A DNA stretch of 64,000 nt. Origin: Pseudomonas sp. CROZ-RG-20F-R04-15. Its GTDB lineage: Bacteria > Pseudomonadota > Gammaproteobacteria > Pseudomonadales > Pseudomonadaceae. Location of the stretch: the NCBI RefSeq assembly GCF_022662375.1, contig NZ_JAKNQL010000021.1, forward strand, positions 1-64,000, in the 5' to 3' direction. The stretch's first letter is position 1. The number at the start of each line of letters is the position of its first letter. The position numbers were made by a program, and so were the translations under genes. The notes beneath the pieces are model-generated. The model did not search any database. It had not been told where the DNA came from and worked only from the letters and a program-made list of their open reading frames with translations. Shown here in pieces: positions 52,693-62,564 of the stretch.

Positions 52693-54657
52693 ATGGCCGG
52701 GCTGATACCCCAGAGCTTCATTGACGACCTGCTGAACCGCACCGACATCGTCGACGTGGTCAGCTCGCGCGTGCAATTGAAGAAGGCCGGCAAGAACTAC
52801 ACCGCCTGCTGCCCGTTTCACAAAGAGAAAACCCCGTCATTCAGCGTTAGCCCCGACAAGCAGTTCTACTACTGCTTCGGCTGCGGCGCCGGCGGCAATG
52901 CCCTCGGCTTTCTCATGGATCACGACAACCTGGATTTCCCCCAGGCTGTCGAAGATCTGGCCAAAGCCGCCGGCATGGAAATCCCTCGCGAAGAAAGCGG
53001 CCGCCCACACAAGCCGCGGCAGCCGACCGATTCGCCGCTGTATCCGCTGCTCACCGCTGCCGCCGACTTTTATCGGCAAGCGCTCAAGAGCCACCCATCA
53101 CGCAAAGCGGCGGTGGATTACCTCAAAGGTCGCGGCCTGACTGGCGAGATCGCCCGGGATTTCGGCCTCGGCTTTGCCCCGCCGGGCTGGGACAACCTGT
53201 TCAAACATTTGAGCAGCGACACTTTGCAGCAGAAGGCCATGATTGACGCCGGCCTGCTGATCGAGAACGCCGAAACCGGCAAACGCTATGACCGCTTTCG
53301 CGATCGCGTGATGTTTCCGATTCGCGACACACGAGGGCGCATCATCGCTTTCGGCGGTCGCGTACTCGGCGACGACAAGCCGAAATACCTGAACTCACCG
53401 GAAACCCCGGTATTCCATAAAGGCCAGGAGCTCTACGGCCTTTATGAAGCGCGCAAGAACAACCGCAACCTCGACGAAATCATCGTCGTCGAGGGCTATA
53501 TGGACGTCATCGCCCTCGCTCAGCAAGGCCTGAAGAATGCCGTCGCGACACTGGGCACAGCGACCAGCGAAGAACATTTGAAGCGTCTGTTCCGTGTGGT
53601 ACCGAACGTATTGTTCTGCTTCGACGGCGACCAGGCCGGCCGCAACGCCGCGTGGCGCGCACTGGAAGCAACGCTGTCGAGCCTGCAGGACGGACGTCGC
53701 GCACGCTTTCTGTTTCTGCCCGAAGGCGAAGACCCGGACACCTTGGTTCGTGCCGAAGGCACTGACGCATTCAAGGCCCGGATCAATCAGCACGCTCAGC
53801 CGCTGGCGGATTATTTCTTCCAGCAACTGACCGAAGAAGCCGACCCGCGCTCGCTCGAAGGCAAGGCGCACATGGCCACCCTCGCAGCACCATTGATCGA
53901 CAAAGTGCCAGGCGCCAACCTGCGCATTCTAATGCGTCAGCGCCTGACCGAAATCACCGGCCTGAGCAGCGAGACCGTCAGTCAGCTCGCACAAAGTGCG
54001 CCGCAGGAAGCACCGCCCGCCTACGATCCGGGCATCGATTACGACGCAATGCCGGATTACAGCGACTACCATCAGCCGCAGGCACAGGACATGTATGTGC
54101 CGCAGCAGGAATGGACGCCGAAGAAACCCGGTGCTGGCGGCAAAAAATGGGACAAGAAGCCCTGGGACAAGAACGGCAAGCGTGGCGGTGATCGCGACCA
54201 GCAACGCCCGCGCACACCGATTGGCGTCGAGTCGCCGACCCTGACCGCCCTGCGCACATTGCTCCATCACCCGCAATTGGCCGAGCGCGTCGAAGATGCC
54301 GGACACATTGCGGACGAGAATCAGACCAACGCCCAGTTACTTGTGGCGCTGCTCGAAGCCGTACAGAAGAATCCCAAGCTAAACTCATTTCAGTTGATCG
54401 CGCGATGGCACGGCACTGAACAGGGTCGCCTGCTCAAGGCACTGGCAGAAAAGGAATGGCTGATTGACGGAGATAACCTTGAACAACAGTTTTTCGACAC
54501 CATTACTAGCTTGTCAGCCCGCCAACGCGAGCGAAATCTGGAACAGTTGCTCAGGAAAGCGCGTCAAAGCGAACTGAGCCTTGAAGAGAAAAATCAACTG
54601 CGCGACCTATTAAGTCGCAATGTTTCCGCATCAAACCCGACCTCAACTGGCGCGTGA
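52693..54657 (+). CDS. dnaG: DNA primase
   Basis: Makes RNA primers at the replication fork. The 654-residue protein has the CHC2 zinc finger (CPFHKEKTPSFSV and YYCFGCGAGG), the TOPRIM catalytic domain (IIVVEGYMDVIAL and FDGDQAGRNA), and a C-terminal DnaB-interaction domain. A linker near residue 440-510 is rich in Lys, Gly, Asp and Gln. It sits between rpsU and rpoD. Confidence 0.96.
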   Translation: MAGLIPQSFIDDLLNRTDIVDVVSSRVQLKKAGKNYTACCPFHKEKTPSFSVSPDKQFYYCFGCGAGGNALGFLMDHDNLDFPQAVEDLAKAAGMEIPREESGRPHKPRQPTDSPLYPLLTAAADFYRQALKSHPSRKAAVDYLKGRGLTGEIARDFGLGFAPPGWDNLFKHLSSDTLQQKAMIDAGLLIENAETGKRYDRFRDRVMFPIRDTRGRIIAFGGRVLGDDKPKYLNSPETPVFHKGQELYGLYEARKNNRNLDEIIVVEGYMDVIALAQQGLKNAVATLGTATSEEHLKRLFRVVPNVLFCFDGDQAGRNAAWRALEATLSSLQDGRRARFLFLPEGEDPDTLVRAEGTDAFKARINQHAQPLADYFFQQLTEEADPRSLEGKAHMATLAAPLIDKVPGANLRILMRQRLTEITGLSSETVSQLAQSAPQEAPPAYDPGIDYDAMPDYSDYHQPQAQDMYVPQQEWTPKKPGAGGKKWDKKPWDKNGKRGGDRDQQRPRTPIGVESPTLTALRTLLHHPQLAERVEDAGHIADENQTNAQLLVALLEAVQKNPKLNSFQLIARWHGTEQGRLLKALAEKEWLIDGDNLEQQFFDTITSLSARQRERNLEQLLRKARQSELSLEEKNQLRDLLSRNVSASNPTSTGA

Positions 54658-54671
54658 GGTCATAGCTCAGG

Positions 54672-54677
54672 TATAAT
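54672..54677 (+). promoter_or_regulatory. Possible rpoD promoter
   Basis: A perfect TATAAT lies 48 nt before the rpoD start, just past the dnaG stop. No good -35 is visible 16-18 nt upstream, so it may be weak or activated. Confidence 0.4.
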
Positions 54678-54724
54678 CCTCGGCTTGTTTTTTGCCCGCC
54701 AAGACCTTCAGTGGATAGGGTGTT

Positions 54725-56569
<1,845 letters not shown>

Positions 56570-56573
56570 TACC

Positions 56574-56606
56574 AGAACCCCCGGCCCAGGCCGGGGGTTT
56601 TGTTTA
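56574..56606 (+). terminator. Intrinsic terminator of rpoD
   Basis: AACCCCCGGCC / GGCCGGGGGTT forms an 11-bp stem with a 2-nt spacer, followed by TTTGTTTA. It lies about 6 bp past the rpoD stop codon. Confidence 0.9.
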
Positions 56607-56695
56607 TATGGCAGATTAAATCCCTCGCAACACCCCTCCCCCGCATACCCCGTCTACACTCGAAACAATCATCCCCGAGCCATAACGAGAGCGTT

Positions 56696-59600
56696 ATGCC
56701 CAGATTGGCGTCCGTGCTTTTTTTGCTGTCACTGATGATCTGGACCGCAACGGCTGACGCGCTGACTCTGACCGATGAAGAACGTAGCTGGCTGGCGGCT
56801 CACCCGGACTTGCGCCTGGGTGTCGATGCATCGTGGCCGCCCTTTGAGTTTCGCGACGATCAGAGCCGCTATCAGGGCCTGGCTGCCGACTATATCGACG
56901 TAATCCGCCAACGCCTGGCGATCAAATTGACGCCCATCGAACCGGTGAGCTGGACGGTGGTGCTGGAACAAGTGAAGTCGGGCAAGATCGACCTTCTACC
57001 CGGCATCATGTCCACCCCCGAACGCCAGACCTACCTGTCGTTCACCCGCCCTTATCTCGACTTCCCGATTGTCATCCTCGCCCACATCGGCGGCGCGCAA
57101 CCACGCAAGCTCGACGACCTGTACGGTTTGAAAATCGCCGTGGTAGAAAACTATGCGCCCCACGAACTGCTGCGCACCCACCACCCCGATCTGAATCTGG
57201 TGGCCATGCCCAATGTCAGTTCGGCGCTGCAGGCGCTGGCGACCGACGAAGTGGACGCGGTGGTCGGCGACCTCGCATCCAGCGTCTGGAGCTTGCGCCA
57301 GCTCAAGCTCGACGGCCTGTATGTCAGCGGCGAAACCCCGTATCGCTACCAACTGGCGATGGCCGTGCCCCGTGACAACAAGGTACTGGTGGGGATTCTC
57401 GACAAAGTACTGGCCGACATGAGCCCGGATGAAATCAGCAGCATTCAGGAGCATTGGGTCGGCAACGTCCTTGATCACCGGACATTCTGGTCGGATCTGC
57501 TGGTCTACGGCTTGCCGGGGCTGTTGCTGCTGGTAACGATTCTGGCAGTAGTGATCCGCATCAACCGCCGCCTGAGCTCGGAAATCGCCCGGCGCATCGA
57601 CCTCGAACAGGAACTGCGCAGCAGCGAATACCACTATCGCGGCCTGGTCGAGAGCCTTTCGGCCATTGCCTGGGAAGCGCGGATGAGCGACTTCACCTAC
57701 AGCTATGTGTCGCCCCACGCCGAAGACTTGCTCGGCTATCCACAATCCCATTGGCTGATCCCCGGTTTCTGGCACAACATCATTCATCCGGCCGACCTGA
57801 CTCGCACGCAAAGTTACTGCAAAGAAGCCCTGTGTGAGGGGCGCGATCACATCGTCGATTACCGCGTGATCACCGCTGATGGCCGCTGTTTGTGGGTGCG
57901 CGACATCGTCAGCCTGATCGAACATGGCCACGAGCCGGTGATGCGCGGTTTGATGATCGACATCAGCGAAATCAAGCGCACCGAAGAGGCGCTGCAGCTT
58001 TCGGAGCAGAAATTCGCCTCGGTCTTCCAGCAATGCCCGGACATTCTGGTGATCGCGCGGCTGTCGGATGGCTGCCTGCTGGAGGTCAATGAAGCATTTG
58101 AAGAACAGATCGGACTGAAAGCCGAGGAAGTGCTGGGTCAAACGGCGACCGACCTGAATATCTGGGGCATTCCCGGCGTCGGTCCGGGGCTGCTGCAGCG
58201 TTTGCAGGCGGGCAGTATTCGCAATCTGGAAATGCCCTTTCGCCGCAACAACGGCCAGTTGTTCACCGGCCTGATCTCCGCCGAACCGTTTGATCTGGAT
58301 ACCACGCCAGCGCTGGTGGTCGTTGTGCGTGATATCACTCAGCTCAAGGAAACCCAGCAGCAACTGCAAACCTCCGAAGAAAAATTCGCCAAAGCCTTCC
58401 ATGCCTCGCCCGACGGATTATTGTTGTCACGCCAGAGCGATGGCCTGCTGCTGGAGGTCAACGAAGGTTTCAGCCGCATTACCGGGTTCAACAGCGCCAT
58501 GTCGGTGGACCGCTCGGCGCTGGATCTGGGGATCTGGGTCAATCTCAATGAACGCAAACAGATGCTCGATCTGTTGCATCGCGATGGTTTCGTCCGTGAC
58601 TTCACCTGCCACATCCGTCGCAGTGACGGGCAGATTCGTCTCTGCGAGGTCTCCAGCCGTCCGCTGCCGATCGGTGAAGAAGACTGCATGCTGACCATCG
58701 CCCGCGACATCACTGAACGTCATCTGATGCAGGAAAAACTGCAACAGGCCGCCACTGTGTTCGAAAGCACCGCTGAAGGCGTGTTGATCACTGACACCCA
58801 ACAGCACATCAGCGCGGTCAACCGAGCCTTTACCGAGATTACCGGTTACAGCGAAAGCGAAGCGCTCGGGCATACACCGCGCTTGCTCGCCTCCGGCCTG
58901 CATGACAGCGCGTTCTACGCGGCAATGTGGCACCAGCTGACCGACGAAGGTCACTGGCAAGGCGAGATCTCCAACCGACGCAAGAACGGCGAGTTGTACC
59001 CGAGTTGGCTGACCATCAGCGCGGTACGCAATCGCGACAAGTTCATTACCCACTTTGTCGCGGTGTTTGCTGACATCTCCAGCCTCAAGCATGCCCAAGC
59101 CAAACTCGACTATCAGGCGCACCACGACCCACTTACCGGCCTGCCGAACCGCACGTTGTTTGAAAACCGCTTGTTGATGGCACTGAACAGTCAGCAGGAA
59201 AACGGCGGTCAGGGCGCCGTGCTGTTTCTCGATCTCGACCGCTTCAAACACATCAACGACAGCCTCGGCCATCCGGTCGGCGACCTGCTGCTCAAGGGCA
59301 TCGCCGTGCGCCTGAAAGAGCAACTGCGCGACATCGATACCGTGGCGCGTCTGGGCGGTGACGAATTCATCATCCTGCTGCCCGGACTGCAACAGGCCAG
59401 CGACGCCGACAACATCGCCAGCAAACTGCTCAACTGCTTTGGTGCGCCGTTCCAGGCCGGCGAGCATGAGTTCTTCATCAGCGCCAGCATCGGCACCAGC
59501 CTCTATCCACGGGACGGGTGCGACGTCGCCACACTGGTGAAAAACGCCGACGCGGCCATGTATCGCTCCAAGGCCAAGGGCCGCAACCGCGTCGAGAGCT

Positions 59601-60442
59601 ACACCCGCGACCTCACCGCCCAGGCCAGTGAACGCATCGCGCTGGAACACGAACTGCGTCGAGCCATCGAGCGTGACGAACTATTGCTCTATTACCAGCC
59701 GAAAATCAGCCTCGACGACCATCGCCTGGTCGGTGCAGAGGCGCTGATTCGCTGGCGTCATCCGACTTTCGGTGACGTACCGCCAGAGCACTTCATTCCG
59801 CTGGCCGAAGAGAACGGCATGATCCTGCAGATCGGTGACTGGGTGCTCGAGACCGCGTGCCGGCAGATGTTCGAATGGAATCAGGTCTACGACAGCCTCG
59901 GCCCGCTGTCGGTAAACCTCGCCGGCGCGCAACTTCGCCAACCGAATCTGCTCGGGCGCATCGAACAACTGCTCAAGGACAACCGCCTGCAGCCGGATTT
60001 ACTGCAACTGGAAATTACCGAGAATTTCATCATGAGTCAGGCTGAAGAGGCGCTGGCGGTGCTGCACCAACTCAAACACCTTGGCGTACAACTGGCGATC
60101 GATGATTTCGGTACCGGATATTCCTCGCTCAGTTACCTCAAGCGCCTGCCGCTGGACATCCTTAAAATCGACCAGTCGTTTGTCCGCGGATTGCCCGACG
60201 ATCCCCACGACGCGGCCATTGTCCGGGCCATCATCGCGCTGGGACGGAGCATGCAATTCACGGTCATCGCCGAGGGCGTGGAAACCCAGGCACAACAACA
60301 ATTTCTCGCCGTCGAAGGCTGCGAACAGATCCAGGGCTACATCGTCAGCCTGCCGCTACCGCCGGAAGAATTCGCGGCAACGTTTCTTCGTGTAACCGTA
60401 TCGGATTTTTCGGATAGCACAGCCGAGAAACCGTCGCTATAA
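56696..60442 (+). CDS. rmcA: RmcA-like PAS/GGDEF/EAL c-di-GMP regulator
   Basis: Membrane c-di-GMP enzyme of 1248 residues next to rpoD, the position of P. aeruginosa rmcA (PA0575). It has a signal peptide, a periplasmic SBP_bac_3 domain (about 30-260), a transmembrane helix (about 268-290), and four PAS regions (about 310-790). The GGDEF motif is intact at 887-891 with an RDID inhibitory site 5 residues upstream. The EAL domain (EALIRW, 1015) keeps LEITE, DDFGTGYSSL and EGVET. RmcA acts mainly as a redox-tuned phosphodiesterase. The start ATG 56696 follows CGAGAG. Confidence 0.9.
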   Translation: MPRLASVLFLLSLMIWTATADALTLTDEERSWLAAHPDLRLGVDASWPPFEFRDDQSRYQGLAADYIDVIRQRLAIKLTPIEPVSWTVVLEQVKSGKIDLLPGIMSTPERQTYLSFTRPYLDFPIVILAHIGGAQPRKLDDLYGLKIAVVENYAPHELLRTHHPDLNLVAMPNVSSALQALATDEVDAVVGDLASSVWSLRQLKLDGLYVSGETPYRYQLAMAVPRDNKVLVGILDKVLADMSPDEISSIQEHWVGNVLDHRTFWSDLLVYGLPGLLLLVTILAVVIRINRRLSSEIARRIDLEQELRSSEYHYRGLVESLSAIAWEARMSDFTYSYVSPHAEDLLGYPQSHWLIPGFWHNIIHPADLTRTQSYCKEALCEGRDHIVDYRVITADGRCLWVRDIVSLIEHGHEPVMRGLMIDISEIKRTEEALQLSEQKFASVFQQCPDILVIARLSDGCLLEVNEAFEEQIGLKAEEVLGQTATDLNIWGIPGVGPGLLQRLQAGSIRNLEMPFRRNNGQLFTGLISAEPFDLDTTPALVVVVRDITQLKETQQQLQTSEEKFAKAFHASPDGLLLSRQSDGLLLEVNEGFSRITGFNSAMSVDRSALDLGIWVNLNERKQMLDLLHRDGFVRDFTCHIRRSDGQIRLCEVSSRPLPIGEEDCMLTIARDITERHLMQEKLQQAATVFESTAEGVLITDTQQHISAVNRAFTEITGYSESEALGHTPRLLASGLHDSAFYAAMWHQLTDEGHWQGEISNRRKNGELYPSWLTISAVRNRDKFITHFVAVFADISSLKHAQAKLDYQAHHDPLTGLPNRTLFENRLLMALNSQQENGGQGAVLFLDLDRFKHINDSLGHPVGDLLLKGIAVRLKEQLRDIDTVARLGGDEFIILLPGLQQASDADNIASKLLNCFGAPFQAGEHEFFISASIGTSLYPRDGCDVATLVKNADAAMYRSKAKGRNRVESYTRDLTAQASERIALEHELRRAIERDELLLYYQPKISLDDHRLVGAEALIRWRHPTFGDVPPEHFIPLAEENGMILQIGDWVLETACRQMFEWNQVYDSLGPLSVNLAGAQLRQPNLLGRIEQLLKDNRLQPDLLQLEITENFIMSQAEEALAVLHQLKHLGVQLAIDDFGTGYSSLSYLKRLPLDILKIDQSFVRGLPDDPHDAAIVRAIIALGRSMQFTVIAEGVETQAQQQFLAVEGCEQIQGYIVSLPLPPEEFAATFLRVTVSDFSDSTAEKPSL

Positions 60443-60443
60443 T
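60438..60443 (+). promoter_or_regulatory. -10 element of the tRNA gene, overlapping the rmcA stop codon
   Basis: A perfect TATAAT overlaps the TAA stop of rmcA and is followed by a GC-rich discriminator (CCGCGG), as in stringently controlled promoters. The -35 is poor (TAGCAC at 17 nt). The tRNA begins 14 nt after it. Confidence 0.65.
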
Positions 60444-60457
60444 CCGCGGCCTACTGA

Positions 60458-60534
60458 GGGCCTATAGCTCAGTTGGTTAGAGCAGAGGACTCATAATCCT
60501 TTGGTCCACGGTTCAAGTCCGTGTGGGCCCACCA
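60458..60534 (+). tRNA. tRNA-Ile2 with CAU anticodon
   Basis: A 77-nt cloverleaf with encoded CCA, acceptor stem GGGCCTA/TGGGCCC and anticodon loop CTCATAA. The CAU anticodon alone would suggest methionine. The C4-G69 and C5-G68 acceptor pairs, TTGGTC variable region and TTCAAGTCC T-loop are instead those of E. coli tRNA-Ile2, whose C34 is changed to lysidine by TilS to read AUA. It is an elongator, not initiator, tRNA. Confidence 0.9.
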
Positions 60535-60536
60535 AA

Positions 60537-60570
60537 TTGAAAGCCGCGCATTGCGCGGCTTTCGCGTTTC
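60537..60570 (+). terminator. Terminator after tRNA-Ile2
   Basis: GAAAGCCGCGC and GCGCGGCTTTC form an 11-bp stem a few bases past the CCA end, followed by a weak T-rich stretch. Confidence 0.8.
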
Positions 60571-60679
60571 TGGCGTTTGAAAGTAGCCAGCCAACTACAC
60601 CCGGCCGTACTTGCGCCCGTGAAGCGTAACTTCCAAAATGCCAGCACAGGATGTCTGTCGGCATTAGGGATAAATAACC

Positions 60680-61759
60680 GTGTACAAACTCTCATCGCTA
60701 CAAGCTGCCAGAGGACTGGCTGCGCTTTTTGTCGTAGCGTTTCACTCTCTCTTCATCAATGCCAAATATGTGCAAGGCGAAAGCCTGTTACCGGAGCTAT
60801 TTGTTTTTGGCCAAACCGGCGTGGATCTGTTTTTTGTCATCAGTGGTTTTGTGATGGTTCTGGCTTTTCGCAACAAGTTTGGTCTTAAAGGCCAAGTCGC
60901 TGACTTTCTCAAAGGGCGATTCCTGCGAATTTATCCGACCTACTGGGTTTATTTTCTCGCCCTCTTCTTTGTCGCTCAGATCAAACCTGAACTGGTCGGC
61001 GGTTCGAAAAATGGGGATGTCGACATGACGTCGTCATTTTTCCTGCTCCCGGATTCAGCGTTACCGCTATTGATGGTTGCCTGGTCGCTTATCCATGAAG
61101 TCTGGTTTTATCTTGTGTTTGCCTTGATTCTGATACTGCCGGCCAAGTGGATGACTCATGCATTTGCGTTCTGGCTGATCACGATCATCGGCGTTTCGAT
61201 CTTCACCCCTACGTCAGACAACCCCTATCTTCGAGTGATGTTCCATGAGTTCTCCATTGAATTCATCTTCGGCGCCTTGGCTGGAATCGCATATCTGCGG
61301 CTTTCGTTGCTTACCTCGCAGCCCCTTTTCAGCATTCTCCTGATGGTATTGGCTGGTCTGACCGGCCTCGTCTACGCACTTGCTTCAGACGTAGTCGGCG
61401 ACGCCGATGTCATTCAATCGATAACCCTGGAGCGTGCATTTGCGATCGGTGGCGGTTACACGCTTTTGCTGTTGGCATTTGCACTGCTGGAAGCAAAAGG
61501 TAAATGGATGGCATCCGGTCTGCTCAGATCGGTCGGAGATATGTCCTATTCGTTATACCTGTCGCATGTTCTGACACTGAGCGTGTGCGGACGCCTCTGG
61601 GTCATGACGGGACTTAACGGTAACAGCGTCTGGCATGCGCTATTGTTCTGGGCGGTGTCCTACACCGCAGTGCTTGTGGTGGCTTACTTCAGTTATCAGC
61701 TAATAGAGCGCAAATTGTTAAATCTATCGCAGCACTTTCGACTACCTGTACGCGCGTAA
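60680..61759 (+). CDS. Acyltransferase 3 family membrane protein (OafA-like)
   Basis: Integral membrane O-acyltransferase of 359 residues, with about ten helices. The family catalytic His lies in LFVVAFHSLF, and FGQTGVDLFFVISGFVM and RFLRIYPTYWVYF are standard motifs. Family members acetylate O-antigen or other surface sugars; the target is unknown. It starts at GTG 60680 with AGGGA upstream. Codon use is visibly richer in A and T than its neighbours, and the gene sits next to a tRNA, which suggests acquisition. Confidence 0.85.
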   Translation: MYKLSSLQAARGLAALFVVAFHSLFINAKYVQGESLLPELFVFGQTGVDLFFVISGFVMVLAFRNKFGLKGQVADFLKGRFLRIYPTYWVYFLALFFVAQIKPELVGGSKNGDVDMTSSFFLLPDSALPLLMVAWSLIHEVWFYLVFALILILPAKWMTHAFAFWLITIIGVSIFTPTSDNPYLRVMFHEFSIEFIFGALAGIAYLRLSLLTSQPLFSILLMVLAGLTGLVYALASDVVGDADVIQSITLERAFAIGGGYTLLLLAFALLEAKGKWMASGLLRSVGDMSYSLYLSHVLTLSVCGRLWVMTGLNGNSVWHALLFWAVSYTAVLVVAYFSYQLIERKLLNLSQHFRLPVRA

Positions 61760-61787
61760 AGAAACCGCGCATTTGCGCGGTTTCTTT
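61758..61787 (+). terminator. Terminator of the acyltransferase gene
   Basis: AAAGAAACCGCGCA pairs with TGCGCGGTTTCTTT around TT, beginning within the stop codon of the acyltransferase. Its CCGCGCA core matches the terminator after the tRNA. Confidence 0.88.
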
Positions 61788-61879
61788 ACATGTCCGGGTT
61801 CAGCTTCATTGCCTGCAAGCGGCCTGCTGGCTGAGCCTGTAACATGCGCAGGCCAACTATCCGCGCCATGGAGCCGCCC

Positions 61880-62341
61880 TTGCCAGACACCCGCCCGCCC
61901 GCGCTCGATGAAATTGACCGTCAGCTGATCGCCGCACTGCAGATCAATGCCCGCGAGAGCGTGGCCATGCTCGCCCGGCAATTGGGCATCGCGCGCACAA
62001 CAGTAACCTCACGATTGGCACGCCTTGAGAAGGCAAAAGTGATCACCGGTTATGGCGTGCGCCTCGGTCAACGTGTGATCGATGGCGGATTGCAGGCCTA
62101 TGTCGGGATCAAGGTGCAGCCGCGTTCCGGTAAAGAAGTTCTACGCCGGTTGAGTGCGATGGCGCAGGTGCAGCAGTTGTGTGCGGTGAGTGGCGAATTT
62201 GATTATGTGGCGTGGTTGCGCACCGATTCGCCGGAGCAGCTGGATCAGTTGCTGGATCAGATCGGGAGTGTGGATGGGGTAGAGAAGACGACGACTTCGA
62301 TCATTCTGAGCAGCAAGATTGATCGGGGGCAGCCGGTTTAA
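61880..62341 (+). CDS. Lrp/AsnC family transcription regulator
   Basis: Amino-acid-responsive regulator of about 153 residues. The N-terminal HTH is in LDEIDRQLIAALQINARESV and TTVTSRLARLEKAKVI. The C-terminal RAM ligand domain covers about 75-150. The start is uncertain: TTG 61880 has GGAG at 6 nt, while ATG 61868 and ATG 61844 are also in frame. In P. putida an AsnC-type gene occupies this place beside davB, so it probably controls lysine catabolism. Confidence 0.82.
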   Translation: MPDTRPPALDEIDRQLIAALQINARESVAMLARQLGIARTTVTSRLARLEKAKVITGYGVRLGQRVIDGGLQAYVGIKVQPRSGKEVLRRLSAMAQVQQLCAVSGEFDYVAWLRTDSPEQLDQLLDQIGSVDGVEKTTTSIILSSKIDRGQPV

Positions 62342-62373
62342 GATTTTGATCGGGCTTCTTGTGGGAATTGCAG

Positions 62374-62406
62374 GGCCTCTTCGCGAGCTGGCTCGCTCCC
62401 ACATTT
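62374..62406. repeat. Single REP element before davB
   Basis: One variant copy (GAGCTGGCTCGCTCCC) between the Lrp-type gene and davB, without an inverted partner. Confidence 0.8.
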
Positions 62407-62440
62407 TGGTCGGTGTGCAGCCTCCAATCGTCATATTGGT

Positions 62441-62482
62441 CGTTAATCTGGCAAAACGACGACACTTTGCGTCTTATTAACG
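62441..62482. promoter_or_regulatory. 42-bp dyad upstream of davB, candidate Lrp-type operator
   Basis: CGTTAAT (62441-62447) and ATTAACG (62476-62482) are mirror arms, with inner GACG / CGTC also symmetric. It lies about 85-125 nt before davB and close to the Lrp/AsnC gene. A TATACT at 62519-62524 is a possible -10. Confidence 0.45.
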
Positions 62483-62564
62483 TGTTCTGCGCTCCCTAGA
62501 ATGGCTGGCATCTTTTCCTATACTCAGACGCGCATCCCGCGTCGGGTCGCCAGCAAGGTCAGCC

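Noticed and set aside
60458..60534. Reading the CAU tRNA as methionine elongator
   Set aside because: Acceptor pairs and loops agree with tRNA-Ile2 rather than the E. coli elongator Met tRNA.
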